Shown: positions 54,605-63,883 of the stretch, piece after piece | How the letters are laid out: every line of letters starts with the position of its first letter | Numbering within the stretch: position 1 is the first letter of the stretch | Assembly: GCF_039530945.1 (NCBI RefSeq) | Contig: NZ_BAAAPC010000006.1 | Coordinates: 223,013 to 287,012, forward strand | From: Nocardiopsis_C rhodophaea | GTDB lineage: Bacteria; Actinomycetota; Actinomycetes; Streptosporangiales; Streptosporangiaceae | Direction of reading: 5' to 3' | Length of the DNA: 64,000 bases | Notes under the pieces: generated by a model | The model's input: the letters and a program-made list of their open reading frames with translations, nothing else | Told to the model about the DNA's origin: nothing | Database searches by the model: none | Translations under genes and position numbers: made by a program

Positions 54605-55932
54605 GTCGTGCCTTCCCGTTCCCGCTGTTGTTCCGGGTGATCGGCGGTGCCCTCGGCCCGCGCCGGCCTCCCGGCCGTGCCGTCTGCCGCCCGTCCGCTC
54701 TCCCCTTCACCCGCGTGTGGCCGGAGTCCCCACAGCAGCGTCACCGGGTTGACGGCGGCGAACCGCAGTGACCCGTTGGGCAAGGGCGCCAGCCGGGACG
54801 CCTGGATCTGGGTGCCCGACACCCCGTACCCGGACGCCGCGATGAGGTCGTGCACCGGGCGGACGCGGTCGACGGAGGCGAGGGCGGCCACTACCCGCTC
54901 CGGCTGGTGATGGCGGAGGGCCTCGGCGATCACCGTGTCGTCTCCGCCGCCGAAGAAGATGGCGTCGGGGGCCGGGCGGTCCGCGCGGTCGCGCAGGGAC
55001 GCGGGGGCGTGCCCTTCGCTGACCTCGACACGGACGCCGTGCGCGCGGGCGTTGCGGCGGATGCGGGCGCAGTCGCCGGTGTTCTTCTCGAAGGCGACCG
55101 CGTACGCGCCGAAGCGGGCGCACTCGATGGCCACCGAACCGCTTCCGGCGCCGACATCCCACACCACCGTTCCGGGGCGCGGGGCGAGGTGGGCGAGAGC
55201 GAAGGCGCGCACCTCCGCCTTGGTGATCATCGATTCCCGGTGGGAGAACTCCCCCTCGGGCAGCGCCCAGCCGTCCGGGGCGCCGTGGTGCCCAGGCATC
55301 CAGGTCATGCTCGGCGCCACCGCGTGCCGTGGGTCGACGGCGAGCAGGACGTTGGGATGCGCCCAGGTACGCCCGGCGCCGACGTCATGCTCAACGCGGG
55401 CCACCTCCTCGTCGTCCGCGCCGAGTCGCTGGGCGACATACACCTCGCGCCCGGCCCTCAGCAGCTCGGGGATGAAGGTGCCGGGTTCCGCCGAGCCGGG
55501 AGCGGTGAGGATGGCGGCCTTGGGGTGGGCGAGGGCGGCGGCCAGCGCGCGGTGGGCCGAGCGCCCCGACGCGGCGCGCCCGTGGGCGGAGAGGATGACG
55601 GCGTCGTCCCATGGCAGGCCGATGCGGGCGAAGGCGGTGGCGACCGAGGAGACGGCCGGGACCACCCGGGGCCGGGCGCCTCGGGCGCGCAGTGCGCGAA
55701 TGACCCCGAAGAAGCCGGGGTCACCGGACGCCAGTACGGCGACCGGGCCGTCCCAGGCCATGACCTGGTCCAGGACGGGATCGAGGCCGCCCATGGGGAT
55801 ACGGCGGGCGTTCTCGGGCACGTCGACCGCGTCGAGGTGCCGACGCGCTCCGGCTACGCAGGTGGCCGTCTGAAGCGCCGCGGTGGCCTGCTCCCCGAGC
55901 CGTCCACCGTCAAGGCCGATGACGGTGATCAC
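54601..55932 (-). CDS. cobL: Precorrin-6Y C5,15-methyltransferase (decarboxylating), CbiE-CbiT fusion
   Basis: A 443-residue CobL. The CbiE half (to about residue 200) starts VITVIGLDGGRL and has VLASGDPGFFGV and GLPWDDAVILSAHGR. The CbiT half (about 225-415) has MITKAEVRAFALAHL and the SAM loop VWDVGAGSGSVAIE. It methylates C-5 and C-15 and removes the acetate carboxyl at C-12. GTG 55932 has GGAG about 10 nt upstream. The C-terminal ~35 residues are a polar tail. It is translationally coupled to cbiG-cobJ. Confidence 0.93.
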   Translation of the reverse strand: MITVIGLDGGRLGEQATAALQTATCVAGARRHLDAVDVPENARRIPMGGLDPVLDQVMAWDGPVAVLASGDPGFFGVIRALRARGARPRVVPAVSSVATAFARIGLPWDDAVILSAHGRAASGRSAHRALAAALAHPKAAILTAPGSAEPGTFIPELLRAGREVYVAQRLGADDEEVARVEHDVGAGRTWAHPNVLLAVDPRHAVAPSMTWMPGHHGAPDGWALPEGEFSHRESMITKAEVRAFALAHLAPRPGTVVWDVGAGSGSVAIECARFGAYAVAFEKNTGDCARIRRNARAHGVRVEVSEGHAPASLRDRADRPAPDAIFFGGGDDTVIAEALRHHQPERVVAALASVDRVRPVHDLIAASGYGVSGTQIQASRLAPLPNGSLRFAAVNPVTLLWGLRPHAGEGESGRAADGTAGRPARAEGTADHPEQQREREGTT

Positions 55933-56080
55933 GTGGGGGTGTCTCCGGCGGTCGCGGTACAGGTCTGGATGTCGCTCACGGACACCAAGCATCCCAGATC
56001 ACGGTGGCAGCGCGCGCTCCGGCCCGGTCAGCGCCCCCACGTCGGCGGTGTTCCCCACCGGTGGCGGCCCCGGCGCCACC

Positions 56081-56118
56081 GCGGAGGGCCAGCGCTTCCG
56101 CGGAGGGCCAGCGCTGCC
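56081..56118. repeat. Tandem 19-bp duplication
   Basis: GCGGAGGGCCAGCGCTTCC (56081-56099) is followed directly by a copy with one change (56100-56118, 18 of 19 identical). It lies in the 366-bp gap between cobL and miaB, which has no firm gene. Confidence 0.75.
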
Positions 56119-56150
56119 TGCCCCTCGTCCTGCGCGGCGTCTACACGCCG

Positions 56151-56489
56151 ATGACCGCGCCGGACGACGTGATCCAGCAGCTCCCCGCGGCGGAGAAGGA
56201 GGAGTTGGACAACGCGCTGGCGCGCTTGCACGGCCTTGTCGACAGGGTGATCGCGGACGGCCCCGGCACGCCGGGGCCGTCCGTCGTGTTGGAGACGCTC
56301 AGGCGTCGCAGCAGCCGCCCGCCGCCGCGGGTTCGGCCGCCGGGACACCGACCTTGGGCATGCCCAGCAGTACGCCGGGCTCCTCCTGCTGCTGGCCGTT
56401 GCGCGCGGCCCAGGCGTCACCGGCGCGGGTGCGGCGGAGCGAGCGCACACCGGAGTCGGCCACCAGGTGGTGCGGTGCGGCGTAGGTGA
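56151..56489 (+). other. Coding-like fragment, possibly a decayed or chance ORF
   Basis: From ATG 56151 the frame reads MTAPDDVIQQLPAAEKEELD and on to about residue 50 with very strong G/C third positions and a convincing helical pattern. It then runs antisense into the 3' end of miaB until 56489, where it becomes Pro/Arg-rich shadow. There is no ribosome site, and the miaB terminator lies inside it. It may be the start of a small gene truncated here, or chance. Confidence 0.2.
56254..56283 (-). terminator. miaB terminator
   Basis: CGGACGGCCCCGGC (56254-56267) is perfectly complementary to 56270-56283, giving about 13 bp with a 4-nt loop, 16 bp past the miaB stop. Confidence 0.85.
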
Positions 56490-57786
56490 CCTCGACGGTC
56501 ACGAGGTCACCGGGGCGAGGCGCGTTGTCGCCCTCCTCCGCCGAGAAGTGCACCAGCCGGTTGTCCGGTGCCCGGCCGGAGAGCCGGTGCCGGTCGCCGT
56601 CCTTGCGGCCCCCTCCCTCGGCGACCAGGACCTCGACCTCGCGGCCGACAAGCTTGCGGTTCTCCTCAGCGGAGATGGACTCTTGCAGCTCGACGAGGCG
56701 CTCGTAGCGCTCCTGCACGACCTTCTTGGGCAGCTGGCCGTCCATGGTGGCCGCCGGGGTGCCGGGCCGCTTGGAGTACTGGAAGGTGAACGCCGCGGCG
56801 AAGCGCGCCTCGCGCACGACGTGCAGCGTCTCGGCGAAGTCCTCCTCGGTCTCGCCGGGGAAGCCCACGATGATGTCGGTGGTGATCGCCGCCTCGGGCA
56901 TCTTCTCCCGAACGCGGCGCACGATGTCGAGAAAGCGCTCCTGGCGGTAGGAGCGGCGCATCGCCTTGAGCACCTTGCTCGACCCGGACTGCAACGGCAT
57001 GTGCAGCTGGGGCATGACGTTGGGGGTCTCGGCCATGGCGTCGATGACGTCGTCGGTGAAGTCGCGCGGGTGCGGAGAGGTGAAGCGGACGCGCTCCAGG
57101 CCCTCGATCTCGCCGCAGGCGCGCAGCAGCTTGGAGAACGCCTGGCGGTCGCCGAACTCGCTGCCGTAGGCGTTGACGTTCTGGCCGAGCAGCGTCACCT
57201 CGATCGCGCCCTCGGCGACCAGCGCCCGCACCTCGGCGAGGATGTCGCCGGGGCGGCGGTCCTTCTCCTTGCCGCGCAGGGCGGGCACGATGCAGAAGGT
57301 GCAGGTGTTGTTGCAGCCGACCGAGATCGCGACCCACGCCGCGTAGGCGGACTCGCGGCGGGTGGGCAGGGTGGAGGGGAAGGTCTCCAGCGACTCCTCG
57401 ATCTCCACCTGCGCCTCGCGCCCGATGCGGGCGCGCTCCAGCAGGGTCGGCAGCGATCCGATGTTGTGCGTACCGAACACGACGTCGACCCACGGGGCAC
57501 GGCGGACGATCTCGCCACGGTCCTTCTGCGCCAGGCACCCGCCCACGGCGATCTGCATGCCGGGGTTGGCGTCCTTGACGGGGCGCAGGTGCCCGAGGTT
57601 GCCGTAGAGGCGGTTGTCCGCGTTCTCACGGACCGCACAGGTATTGAAAACGACGATGTCTGCGGTGCTGCCCTCGGCTGCGCGCTGGTATCCCGCGTCC
57701 TCCAGCAGACCAGAGAGGCGCTCGGAGTCGTGGACGTTCATCTGGCAGCCGTAGGTCCGCACTTCGTAGGTACGACTCTGGCTCAC
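56299..57786 (-). CDS. miaB: tRNA-2-methylthio-N6-dimethylallyladenosine synthase MiaB
   Basis: A 495-residue radical-SAM methylthiotransferase. The N-terminal cluster cysteines are in RTYGCQMN, VFNTCAVRE and VGGCLAQ. The radical-SAM CxxxCxxC is GCNNTCTFCIVP near residue 160. A C-terminal TRAM domain follows (VEVLVAEGGGRKDG, GDLVTVEVTYA). It adds the 2-methylthio group to i6A37 in tRNA. The tail ends with extra residues including CC. Start GTG 57786 fits MSQSRTYEVRTYGCQMN. Confidence 0.96.
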   Translation of the reverse strand: MSQSRTYEVRTYGCQMNVHDSERLSGLLEDAGYQRAAEGSTADIVVFNTCAVRENADNRLYGNLGHLRPVKDANPGMQIAVGGCLAQKDRGEIVRRAPWVDVVFGTHNIGSLPTLLERARIGREAQVEIEESLETFPSTLPTRRESAYAAWVAISVGCNNTCTFCIVPALRGKEKDRRPGDILAEVRALVAEGAIEVTLLGQNVNAYGSEFGDRQAFSKLLRACGEIEGLERVRFTSPHPRDFTDDVIDAMAETPNVMPQLHMPLQSGSSKVLKAMRRSYRQERFLDIVRRVREKMPEAAITTDIIVGFPGETEEDFAETLHVVREARFAAAFTFQYSKRPGTPAATMDGQLPKKVVQERYERLVELQESISAEENRKLVGREVEVLVAEGGGRKDGDRHRLSGRAPDNRLVHFSAEEGDNAPRPGDLVTVEVTYAAPHHLVADSGVRSLRRTRAGDAWAARNGQQQEEPGVLLGMPKVGVPAAEPAAAGGCCDA

Positions 57787-58071
57787 CGTTCCAGGCTAGT
57801 TGCTTCACGGCCCCCGGTGATCCGCTGCCGGAGCCGGGCGGTTAAGCGACGGACCGAAGGGGGAAAGGCGCCCGAAACCCCCCTGCGCCCGATGTCCGGC
57901 CGCGGCGCCGCGCATGCGACCTGGTCATTACAGAACGTCAGAGAGTCGCGGCCCAGCGGTAACAGCCCGTAGCCCACCGATCCCATGACCACATCCGGAC
58001 ATAGGTGCGTTTCTGCACTGTTTCCCGCATAACGAATCCGCTACTAGCAGGGTCGACGCACCGACTTAGTG

Positions 58072-58101
58072 GTGACAAACACACGCGGCTGAAGCTAGGT
58101 T
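58072..58101 (+). promoter_or_regulatory. Promoter of the gluABCD operon, apparently leaderless
   Basis: GTGACA (58072-58077) and TAGGTT (58096-58101) with an 18-bp spacer. The gluA ATG at 58109 is 8 bp after the -10 box, where transcription should begin, and has no ribosome site. The rest of 57787-58071 holds no gene; it is the shared upstream region with divergent miaB. Confidence 0.65.
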
Positions 58102-58108
58102 CCGGCAC

Positions 58109-58852
58109 ATGACCGCTACTTCCCTCGTCGTGCTGGAAAACGTCAACAAGCACTTCGGTGAGCTTCACGTGCTGCGCGACATCAACATCACCGTCGACCG
58201 CGGTGAGGTGGTCGTGGTGATCGGACCCTCGGGTTCCGGCAAGTCGACCCTGTGCCGGACCATCAACCGCCTGGAAACCATCGACACCGGCGTGATCAAG
58301 ATCGACGGGGAGCCCCTTCCTGAAGAGGGGCGCGGTCTGGCGCGGCTGCGCAGCGACGTCGGCATGGTCTTCCAGTCCTTCAATCTCTTCGCGCACAAGA
58401 CCGTCCTGCAGAACGTCACCCTCGGGCCGATCAAGGTCCGCAAGCAGAGCAAGGCCCAGGCCGAGAAGCGGGGCTGGGAGCTGCTGGACCGGGTGGGCAT
58501 CGCCGACCAGGCCGAGAAATACCCGGCGCAGCTCTCCGGCGGCCAGCAGCAGCGCGTGGCGATCGCCCGGGCGCTGGCCATGGACCCCAAGGTGCTGATG
58601 TTCGACGAGCCCACCTCCGCGCTGGACCCCGAGATGGTCCAGGAGGTGCTGGACGTGATGACGTCGCTCGCCAAGGAAGGGATGACGATGGTCGTCGTCA
58701 CCCACGAGATGGGATTCGCACGGCGCGCAGCCAACCGTGTCGTCTTCATGGCCGACGGCCAGATCGTCGAGGAGAGCACCCCCGACGCGTTCTTCACCCA
58801 GCCGACCACCGACCGCGCCAAGGATTTCCTGTCCAAGATCTTGACCCACTGA
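58109..58852 (+). CDS. gluA: Glutamate-type amino-acid ABC transporter, ATPase
   Basis: A 247-residue polar-amino-acid ABC ATPase. Walker A GPSGSGKST near residue 39, signature LSGGQQQRVAIARAL near 141, Walker B LMFDEPTSALD, and H-loop VTHEMGFARR. It powers the two permeases GluC and GluD. Identity as glutamate (not glutamine or another) uptake rests on operon order gluABCD and its known place beside miaB in actinobacteria. Confidence 0.92.
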   Translation: MTATSLVVLENVNKHFGELHVLRDINITVDRGEVVVVIGPSGSGKSTLCRTINRLETIDTGVIKIDGEPLPEEGRGLARLRSDVGMVFQSFNLFAHKTVLQNVTLGPIKVRKQSKAQAEKRGWELLDRVGIADQAEKYPAQLSGGQQQRVAIARALAMDPKVLMFDEPTSALDPEMVQEVLDVMTSLAKEGMTMVVVTHEMGFARRAANRVVFMADGQIVEESTPDAFFTQPTTDRAKDFLSKILTH

Positions 58853-58926
58853 ATGCGGGCCAGACGCCCGATCCCGCTCCTCCGTCACCGCGGCCGGAGC
58901 ACGTCACAACGAAGAGGTTAGGGATC

Positions 58927-59757
58927 ATGCGGATTCATTCCATCTCCAAGGCGACGGCCGGCGTCGCCGCTGTTGCCTTCGCGCTTACCGCGTGCGGCGG
59001 AGGAGACGGCGGCGAGGGCGGTGGTGACGGCGACACGATCACCATCGGCGTCAAGTACGACCAGCCCGGTCTCGGCCTGGAAGAGGGCGGTGACAAGCCC
59101 ACCGGCCTGGACGTGGACGTGGCCACCTACGTCGCCAAGGAGCTCGGCTACGACGAGGACCAGATCGAGTGGACGGAGGCCGCCTCCGCCAACCGGGAGA
59201 CGTTCCTCCAGCAGGGCACCGTCGACATGGTCGTGGCGACCTACTCGATCACCGACGAGCGCAAGAAGCTCGTCGACTTCGCCGGGCCCTACTACGTCGC
59301 CCAGCAGGACATCCTGGTCCAGGACGGCAACGAGGACATCACCAAGGCGGAGGACTTGGCCGGCAAGAAGCTCTGCTCGGCCTCGGGCTCCCGTTCCGCC
59401 CACACCATCACCGACACGCTGGAGATCGACGCCGAGCTGCGCGAGACCCAGAACTACTCGGAGTGCCTCCAGCTGCTCACCGACGGCCAGATCGACGCGG
59501 TCACCACGGACAACACCATCCTCGCGGGCTACGCCGCCCAGCAGCCCGGCAAGTTCAAGCTGCTCGGCCAGGAGATCCAGGAGGAGCGGTACGGCATCGG
59601 CCTGCCCAAGGGCTCGACCGAGCGCTGCGAAGCGGTCAACAAGGCGATCTCGAAGATGTACGAGGACGGTTCCGCCGAGAAGTACCTCGACGCCAACTTC
59701 GGTGAGGCCAAGTTCTCCTACGAAACGGAGCAGCCGGAGTTCGAGGGCTGCGCGTAA
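58927..59757 (+). CDS. gluB: Glutamate-binding lipoprotein of the ABC transporter
   Basis: A 276-residue solute-binding lipoprotein. The signal peptide ends with the lipobox LTAC (Cys23), followed by a Gly/Asp-rich linker. The mature SBP family 3 domain has GLDVDVATYVAKELG, LQQGTVDMVVATYSIT, and a GLPKGS-type lid. A conserved cysteine pair (KKLCSASGS and YSECLQ) probably forms a disulphide. It lies 74 bp after gluA. Confidence 0.92.
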   Translation: MRIHSISKATAGVAAVAFALTACGGGDGGEGGGDGDTITIGVKYDQPGLGLEEGGDKPTGLDVDVATYVAKELGYDEDQIEWTEAASANRETFLQQGTVDMVVATYSITDERKKLVDFAGPYYVAQQDILVQDGNEDITKAEDLAGKKLCSASGSRSAHTITDTLEIDAELRETQNYSECLQLLTDGQIDAVTTDNTILAGYAAQQPGKFKLLGQEIQEERYGIGLPKGSTERCEAVNKAISKMYEDGSAEKYLDANFGEAKFSYETEQPEFEGCA

Positions 59758-59827
59758 CCACCGACCCGCATGACCGGCCGGGGACCGCGCGACGGTGCCC
59801 GGCGGTCGTCTTGACCGGCTTGGACCT

Positions 59828-60502
59828 ATGGAAGCCTTCCTCAGCAACTACGAAGCCGTCATCGACGGCTTCTCCTGGACCGTCCGCCTGACGCTGATCA
59901 GTGCGCTGTTCTCGTTCATCCTGGGCATCATCCTGACGGCGATGCGCGTCTCCCCGGTGCCGCTGCTGCGCGGCATGGCGACCGTGTACGTCGAGGGCAT
60001 CCGCAACACCCCCCTCACGCTGGTCCTGCTCTTCTGCGGACTCGGCCTCAACAGCGGGCTGGGCCTCAGCTTCGCCGAGAGCGTGGAGTGGAACGTCTAC
60101 TGGCTCGCGGTGCTGGGGTTGTCGGGCTACACCGCGTGCTTCGTCTCCGAGGCGCTGCGGTCGGGCATCAACACGATCCCGTTCGGCCAGATCGAGGCCG
60201 CGCGCTCACTCGGGCTGACGTTCCTGCAGAACATGCAGCTCATCGTGCTGCCCCAGGCGTTGCGGTCCGTGGTCGGCCCGCTGGGCAGCGTGCTGATCGC
60301 GCTCATCAAGAACACCACCGTGGCGTCGGTCGCCGGGCTCGGGGTACAGGAGGCCTCCCGCGAAATGAAGCTCATGTTCGACCAGGGCGTCGTTCCGGTC
60401 ATCCCGACCTTCATCGGGTTCGCGATCGGCTTCCTCATCCTCTGCCTGCCCACGGGCTACCTGTTCGGCTGGCTGGGCAAGCGTCTGGCGGTGGCACGGT
60501 GA
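59828..60502 (+). CDS. gluC: Glutamate ABC transporter permease GluC
   Basis: A 224-residue inner-membrane permease with about five helices and the HisMQ-type domain. The EAA loop that docks the ATPase is SGINTIPFGQIEAARSLGLT. ATG 59828 starts MEAFLSNYEAVIDGF; the frame extends to 59795 without support. It overlaps gluD by 4 bp (GTGA). Confidence 0.9.
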   Translation: MEAFLSNYEAVIDGFSWTVRLTLISALFSFILGIILTAMRVSPVPLLRGMATVYVEGIRNTPLTLVLLFCGLGLNSGLGLSFAESVEWNVYWLAVLGLSGYTACFVSEALRSGINTIPFGQIEAARSLGLTFLQNMQLIVLPQALRSVVGPLGSVLIALIKNTTVASVAGLGVQEASREMKLMFDQGVVPVIPTFIGFAIGFLILCLPTGYLFGWLGKRLAVAR

Positions 60503-61548
60503 GCGTTCTCGGACAGAAGCAACCCACCCGCCTCTTCGACGCGCCGGGACCCAAAGCCAGAGCCCGGCAGCGGATGTACAGCGTCCTGGCGTGTTTCCTC
60601 GCCATGGGCGTCGCCGCGTTCGTCTACCTGGGTTTCAACGACACCTGGGACGAGGTCATGGCCGCCCCCGGCCAGCTGTTCTCGGCCGACATCTGGCGGA
60701 TCAACGACAGCGGCCAGTGGAGCGCCGAGAAGTGGGACCCGTTCCTGGACCCGGAGATCTGGTCCGACATGGTTCTGCCGGGCATGATGAACACGCTGCG
60801 CGCGGCGCTCGTCGCGGCGGTGCTCGCCATCGTCTTCGGCATCGTGTTCGGTGTCGGCCGCCTTTCGGACCACTCGTGGATCCGCGCGCTGTGCGGCGCC
60901 GTCGTGGAGTTCTTCCGCAGCATCCCCCTGCTGATCCTGATCTTCTTCACGCTGGCCTCGCCCCTGGCCGCCAACCAGCTGCTGGGGATTCCCTTCGGCA
61001 CGTTCCAGGTCGACCCCCTCACCGCGGTCATCGTCGGCCTGACGCTCTACAACGGGTCGGTGCTGGCCGAGGTGTTCCGGGCCGGCATCAACGCCGTCCC
61101 CCAGGGGCAGGCGGAGGCCGCCTATTCGCTGGGCATGAACAAGCCGCAGGTGATGGGGTTCATCCTCATCCCGCAGGCCGTCACCAGCATGATGCCGGCG
61201 ATCGTGGCGCAGCTCGTGGTCCTGCTCAAGGACTCCGCCCTCGGCTACATCGTGGCCTTCCCCGAGCTGCTGCGCAGCTTCTCGCTGATCGGGACGCGCT
61301 TCAACAACGTCATCCCGGCGGCGATCGTGTGCGCCGCCATCTACATCATCATCAATATCTCGCTGAGCCGCCTGGCCATGTGGCTGGAGCGTCGCAACGC
61401 GCAGCGCGGCAAGGCGTCGGCCGCTTCGGCGACCGCACCGGGTGTCCCGGATAGAGGACCGGGCGGTACCGCGGCCGCGGCGGAGGCCGAGCCGCCGGTC
61501 TCCGCCGACCGGGACGACTCCGGTGAGCCGCTGGAGCCGCGACGCTGA
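60499..61548 (+). CDS. gluD: Glutamate ABC transporter permease GluD
   Basis: A 349-residue permease, longer than GluC owing to an N-terminal segment with one helix (about 27-45), a large loop, and a polar C-terminal tail of about 55 residues. The EAA loop is AGINAVPQGQAEAAYSLGMN. It forms the heterodimeric channel with GluC. GTG 60499 overlaps the gluC stop. Confidence 0.9.
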   Translation: MSVLGQKQPTRLFDAPGPKARARQRMYSVLACFLAMGVAAFVYLGFNDTWDEVMAAPGQLFSADIWRINDSGQWSAEKWDPFLDPEIWSDMVLPGMMNTLRAALVAAVLAIVFGIVFGVGRLSDHSWIRALCGAVVEFFRSIPLLILIFFTLASPLAANQLLGIPFGTFQVDPLTAVIVGLTLYNGSVLAEVFRAGINAVPQGQAEAAYSLGMNKPQVMGFILIPQAVTSMMPAIVAQLVVLLKDSALGYIVAFPELLRSFSLIGTRFNNVIPAAIVCAAIYIIINISLSRLAMWLERRNAQRGKASAASATAPGVPDRGPGGTAAAAEAEPPVSADRDDSGEPLEPRR

Positions 61549-61590
61549 ACGCCCCCGTGACGCGTGCCGCGCGGCGGTGCGGCCGCGGCA

Positions 61591-61638
61591 CACCCCTCAT
61601 GGCCCCCCGCGCCGGGCGCGGCGGGGCCGCGAGGGGTG
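61591..61638 (+). terminator. gluABCD operon terminator
   Basis: CACCCCTC (61591-61598) pairs with GAGGGGTG (61631-61638), and inside them GGCCCC plus CCGCGC pair with GCGCGG plus GGGGCC, about 20 bp in total with one internal loop and a single bulge. A smaller 8-bp hairpin (61564-61591) precedes it. Both follow gluD within 90 bp. Confidence 0.8.
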
Positions 61639-61764
61639 GACGACGCGCTGCCCCACCCGATCACACCCCGGCAACAGATGTCCCCCGCCCACCTCCATTC
61701 GACATACAGACGACTAAGGTCGACATGTCATCCCAATCCCCACTCACGAGTGCGAAGTTCATCC

Positions 61765-63813
61765 ATGACCGACCGAGTGACGGCCCCCTACGGCGCCTGG
61801 CCATCGCCGATCGTTGCGCGTGACGTCGCCCGAGCGGAGAAGCGGCTGGGCTTCCCCTCCGTCGTGGGCGAGGAGATCTGGTGGGAAGAGGCCCGCCCCG
61901 AGGAGGGCGGACGGACGACCGTCATGCGCCGGAGCGCCGATGGAACCGCAACGGAGCTCCTCACCGCCCCGTGGAACGCCCGCACCCGCGTACACGAGTA
62001 CGGCGGTCGCTCCTACCTCCCGGTACCGCGCCGCGACGACAAGGCGATCACCCGCTACGGCATCGTCTTCGCGAACTTCGCCGACCAGCGGCTGTACCTC
62101 CTCGACCGGCTGTCGCCCGAACCGCGGCCGATCACGCCCGAGCCCGCGACCACCGGCGCGCTGCGCTACGCCGATCCGGCCCTGTCCCCCGACGGCAAGC
62201 GCGTCATCTGCGTCCAGGAGCGCCACGCCGAGGACGGCGGCGTCAGCCGAGCCATCGTCTCCCTCCCGCTGTCGGGCCGCGCCGCGGACGACCCGAATGC
62301 CGTTGTCGAACTCGTCACCGGCTCGGACTTCTACGCCTCCCCTACGCCTTCCCCCGACGGCCAGCACCTGGCCTGGGTGTGCTGGAGCCACCCGCGGATG
62401 CCCTGGGACGGCACGGAGCTGCGCGTGGGCACGCTCACTGGCACCGGCGTGACCGACGCCTACCTGCTCAAGGGAGGCATCACCGAGTCGGTGCTGTCCC
62501 CGGTCTGGCGGGACGACGACCACCTCTACTTCGCCTCCGACTGGCCCGGCTGGTGGAACCTGTATGAGATCGGGCTGACCGGCCAGGCCATCGCGCTCTA
62601 CCCGGCCGAGGAGGAGTTCACCGGCGGGTTCGCCCAGCTCGGCGTCGAGCCCTACGTCCAGCTGGACGATGGCCGCCTCGTCGCCCTGCACGGCCACGCC
62701 GATCTGCGGCCGGGCGTGTACGACCCGGCCACGGCCGAGCTGACGGAGATCTCCTCCCCCCTCACCACCTGGGAGACGCTGGCCACCGATGGACGCACGG
62801 TCGTGGCCCTGGCCTCGGGGCCCGGCGACCCGCAGAGCCTCGTCCGGCTGGATCCGGACACGGGGCGCATCGCCACGCTGCGGCGGTCGCTGGACTCCGT
62901 GCCCGACCCCGACTACCTGCCCGCGCCCGAGGCCGTGACGCTGAGCGGGCGCTACGGCGCGGAGATCCACGCCAACGTGTACCCGCCGACCAACCCCCGC
63001 GTCACTGGGGAGGGGCCGGCGCCCTACATCGTGTGGGTGCACGGCGGCCCCGTTTCCCGCGCCACCACGCGCCTCGATCTGGCCAAGGCGTTCTTCACCA
63101 GCCGCGGCATCGGGATCGTGGACGTCAACTACGCGGGTTCCATCGGGTTCGGCCGCACCTACCGGCAGCGGCTGCACGGCCAGTGGGGCGTGCTCGACGT
63201 CGAGGACACCACGGCGGCGGCCCAGGCCCTGGTCGACCAGGGCGCCGCCGACCCGGAGCGGCTCGCGATCCGCGGCGGCAGCGCCGGAGGCCTCACCACG
63301 CTGCTCGCGCTCACCGGCGACACATTCGCCTGCGGCACCTCGCTATACGGTGTCACCGACCTGCTGCGGCTGGCCAAGGAGACGCACGATTTCGAGTCGC
63401 GCTTCCTCGACTCCCTGATCGGCCTCCTCCCGGGCTACGCCGCCACCTACCGCGAGCGCTCCCCGATCAACCGCGCGTCCGAGATCCAGGTTCCCGCCCT
63501 GGTCATCCAAGGGGCCGACGACCCGGTCGTCCCGCCCGCACAGGCCGTGGAACTCATCAAAGCCCTCGCCGACCGGAAGATCCCGCACGCCTACATCGAG
63601 TTCGAGGGCGAGGCCCACGGCTTCCGCGGGGCCGAGTCGCTGGAGCGCGCCCTGGAGGCCGAGCTCGCCTTCTACGGGCAGGTCTTCGGCTTCACCCCGC
63701 CGGGGATCCCCGTGATCGAGCTCGTCACCGAGTACGAGGAGCCGGAAGCGGCCGGGGACCTCGAACCGGAGCCCGCATCCGCCCAGGCGAGCGCCGAGGA
63801 GGACCCCTCCTGA
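61765..63813 (+). CDS. S9-family prolyl oligopeptidase / acylaminoacyl-peptidase-like
   Basis: A 682-residue serine peptidase of the S9C-like type: N-terminal propeller (about 60-400) with PALSPDGKRVICVQ and TPSPDGQHLAWV, then an alpha/beta hydrolase domain. Catalytic Ser is in RGGSAGGLTTL near 503, Asp in GADDPVVPPA near 584, His in EGEAHGFRG near 616. It cleaves short or N-acylated peptides in the cytoplasm. ATG 61765 starts MTDRVTAPYGAWPSPI. The C-terminal ~25 residues are acidic. Confidence 0.92.
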   Translation: MTDRVTAPYGAWPSPIVARDVARAEKRLGFPSVVGEEIWWEEARPEEGGRTTVMRRSADGTATELLTAPWNARTRVHEYGGRSYLPVPRRDDKAITRYGIVFANFADQRLYLLDRLSPEPRPITPEPATTGALRYADPALSPDGKRVICVQERHAEDGGVSRAIVSLPLSGRAADDPNAVVELVTGSDFYASPTPSPDGQHLAWVCWSHPRMPWDGTELRVGTLTGTGVTDAYLLKGGITESVLSPVWRDDDHLYFASDWPGWWNLYEIGLTGQAIALYPAEEEFTGGFAQLGVEPYVQLDDGRLVALHGHADLRPGVYDPATAELTEISSPLTTWETLATDGRTVVALASGPGDPQSLVRLDPDTGRIATLRRSLDSVPDPDYLPAPEAVTLSGRYGAEIHANVYPPTNPRVTGEGPAPYIVWVHGGPVSRATTRLDLAKAFFTSRGIGIVDVNYAGSIGFGRTYRQRLHGQWGVLDVEDTTAAAQALVDQGAADPERLAIRGGSAGGLTTLLALTGDTFACGTSLYGVTDLLRLAKETHDFESRFLDSLIGLLPGYAATYRERSPINRASEIQVPALVIQGADDPVVPPAQAVELIKALADRKIPHAYIEFEGEAHGFRGAESLERALEAELAFYGQVFGFTPPGIPVIELVTEYEEPEAAGDLEPEPASAQASAEEDPS

Positions 63814-63841
63814 CCTCTCACCACCGCAGTCACCGGTTTCC

Positions 63842-63876
63842 CCGTTGATCTCGGCGATATCGACCGAATTCTGGCG
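63842..63876. repeat. Truncated copy 2 of the palindromic repeat
   Basis: This 35-bp stretch matches the reverse complement of 17369-17401 (repeat copy 1) at about 31 of 35 positions. The complementary arm is missing; it breaks off near 63880, where the presumed insertion sequence begins. It lies just after the S9 peptidase stop, the place where a terminator is expected. Confidence 0.7.
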
Positions 63877-63883
63877 GTGGTTT

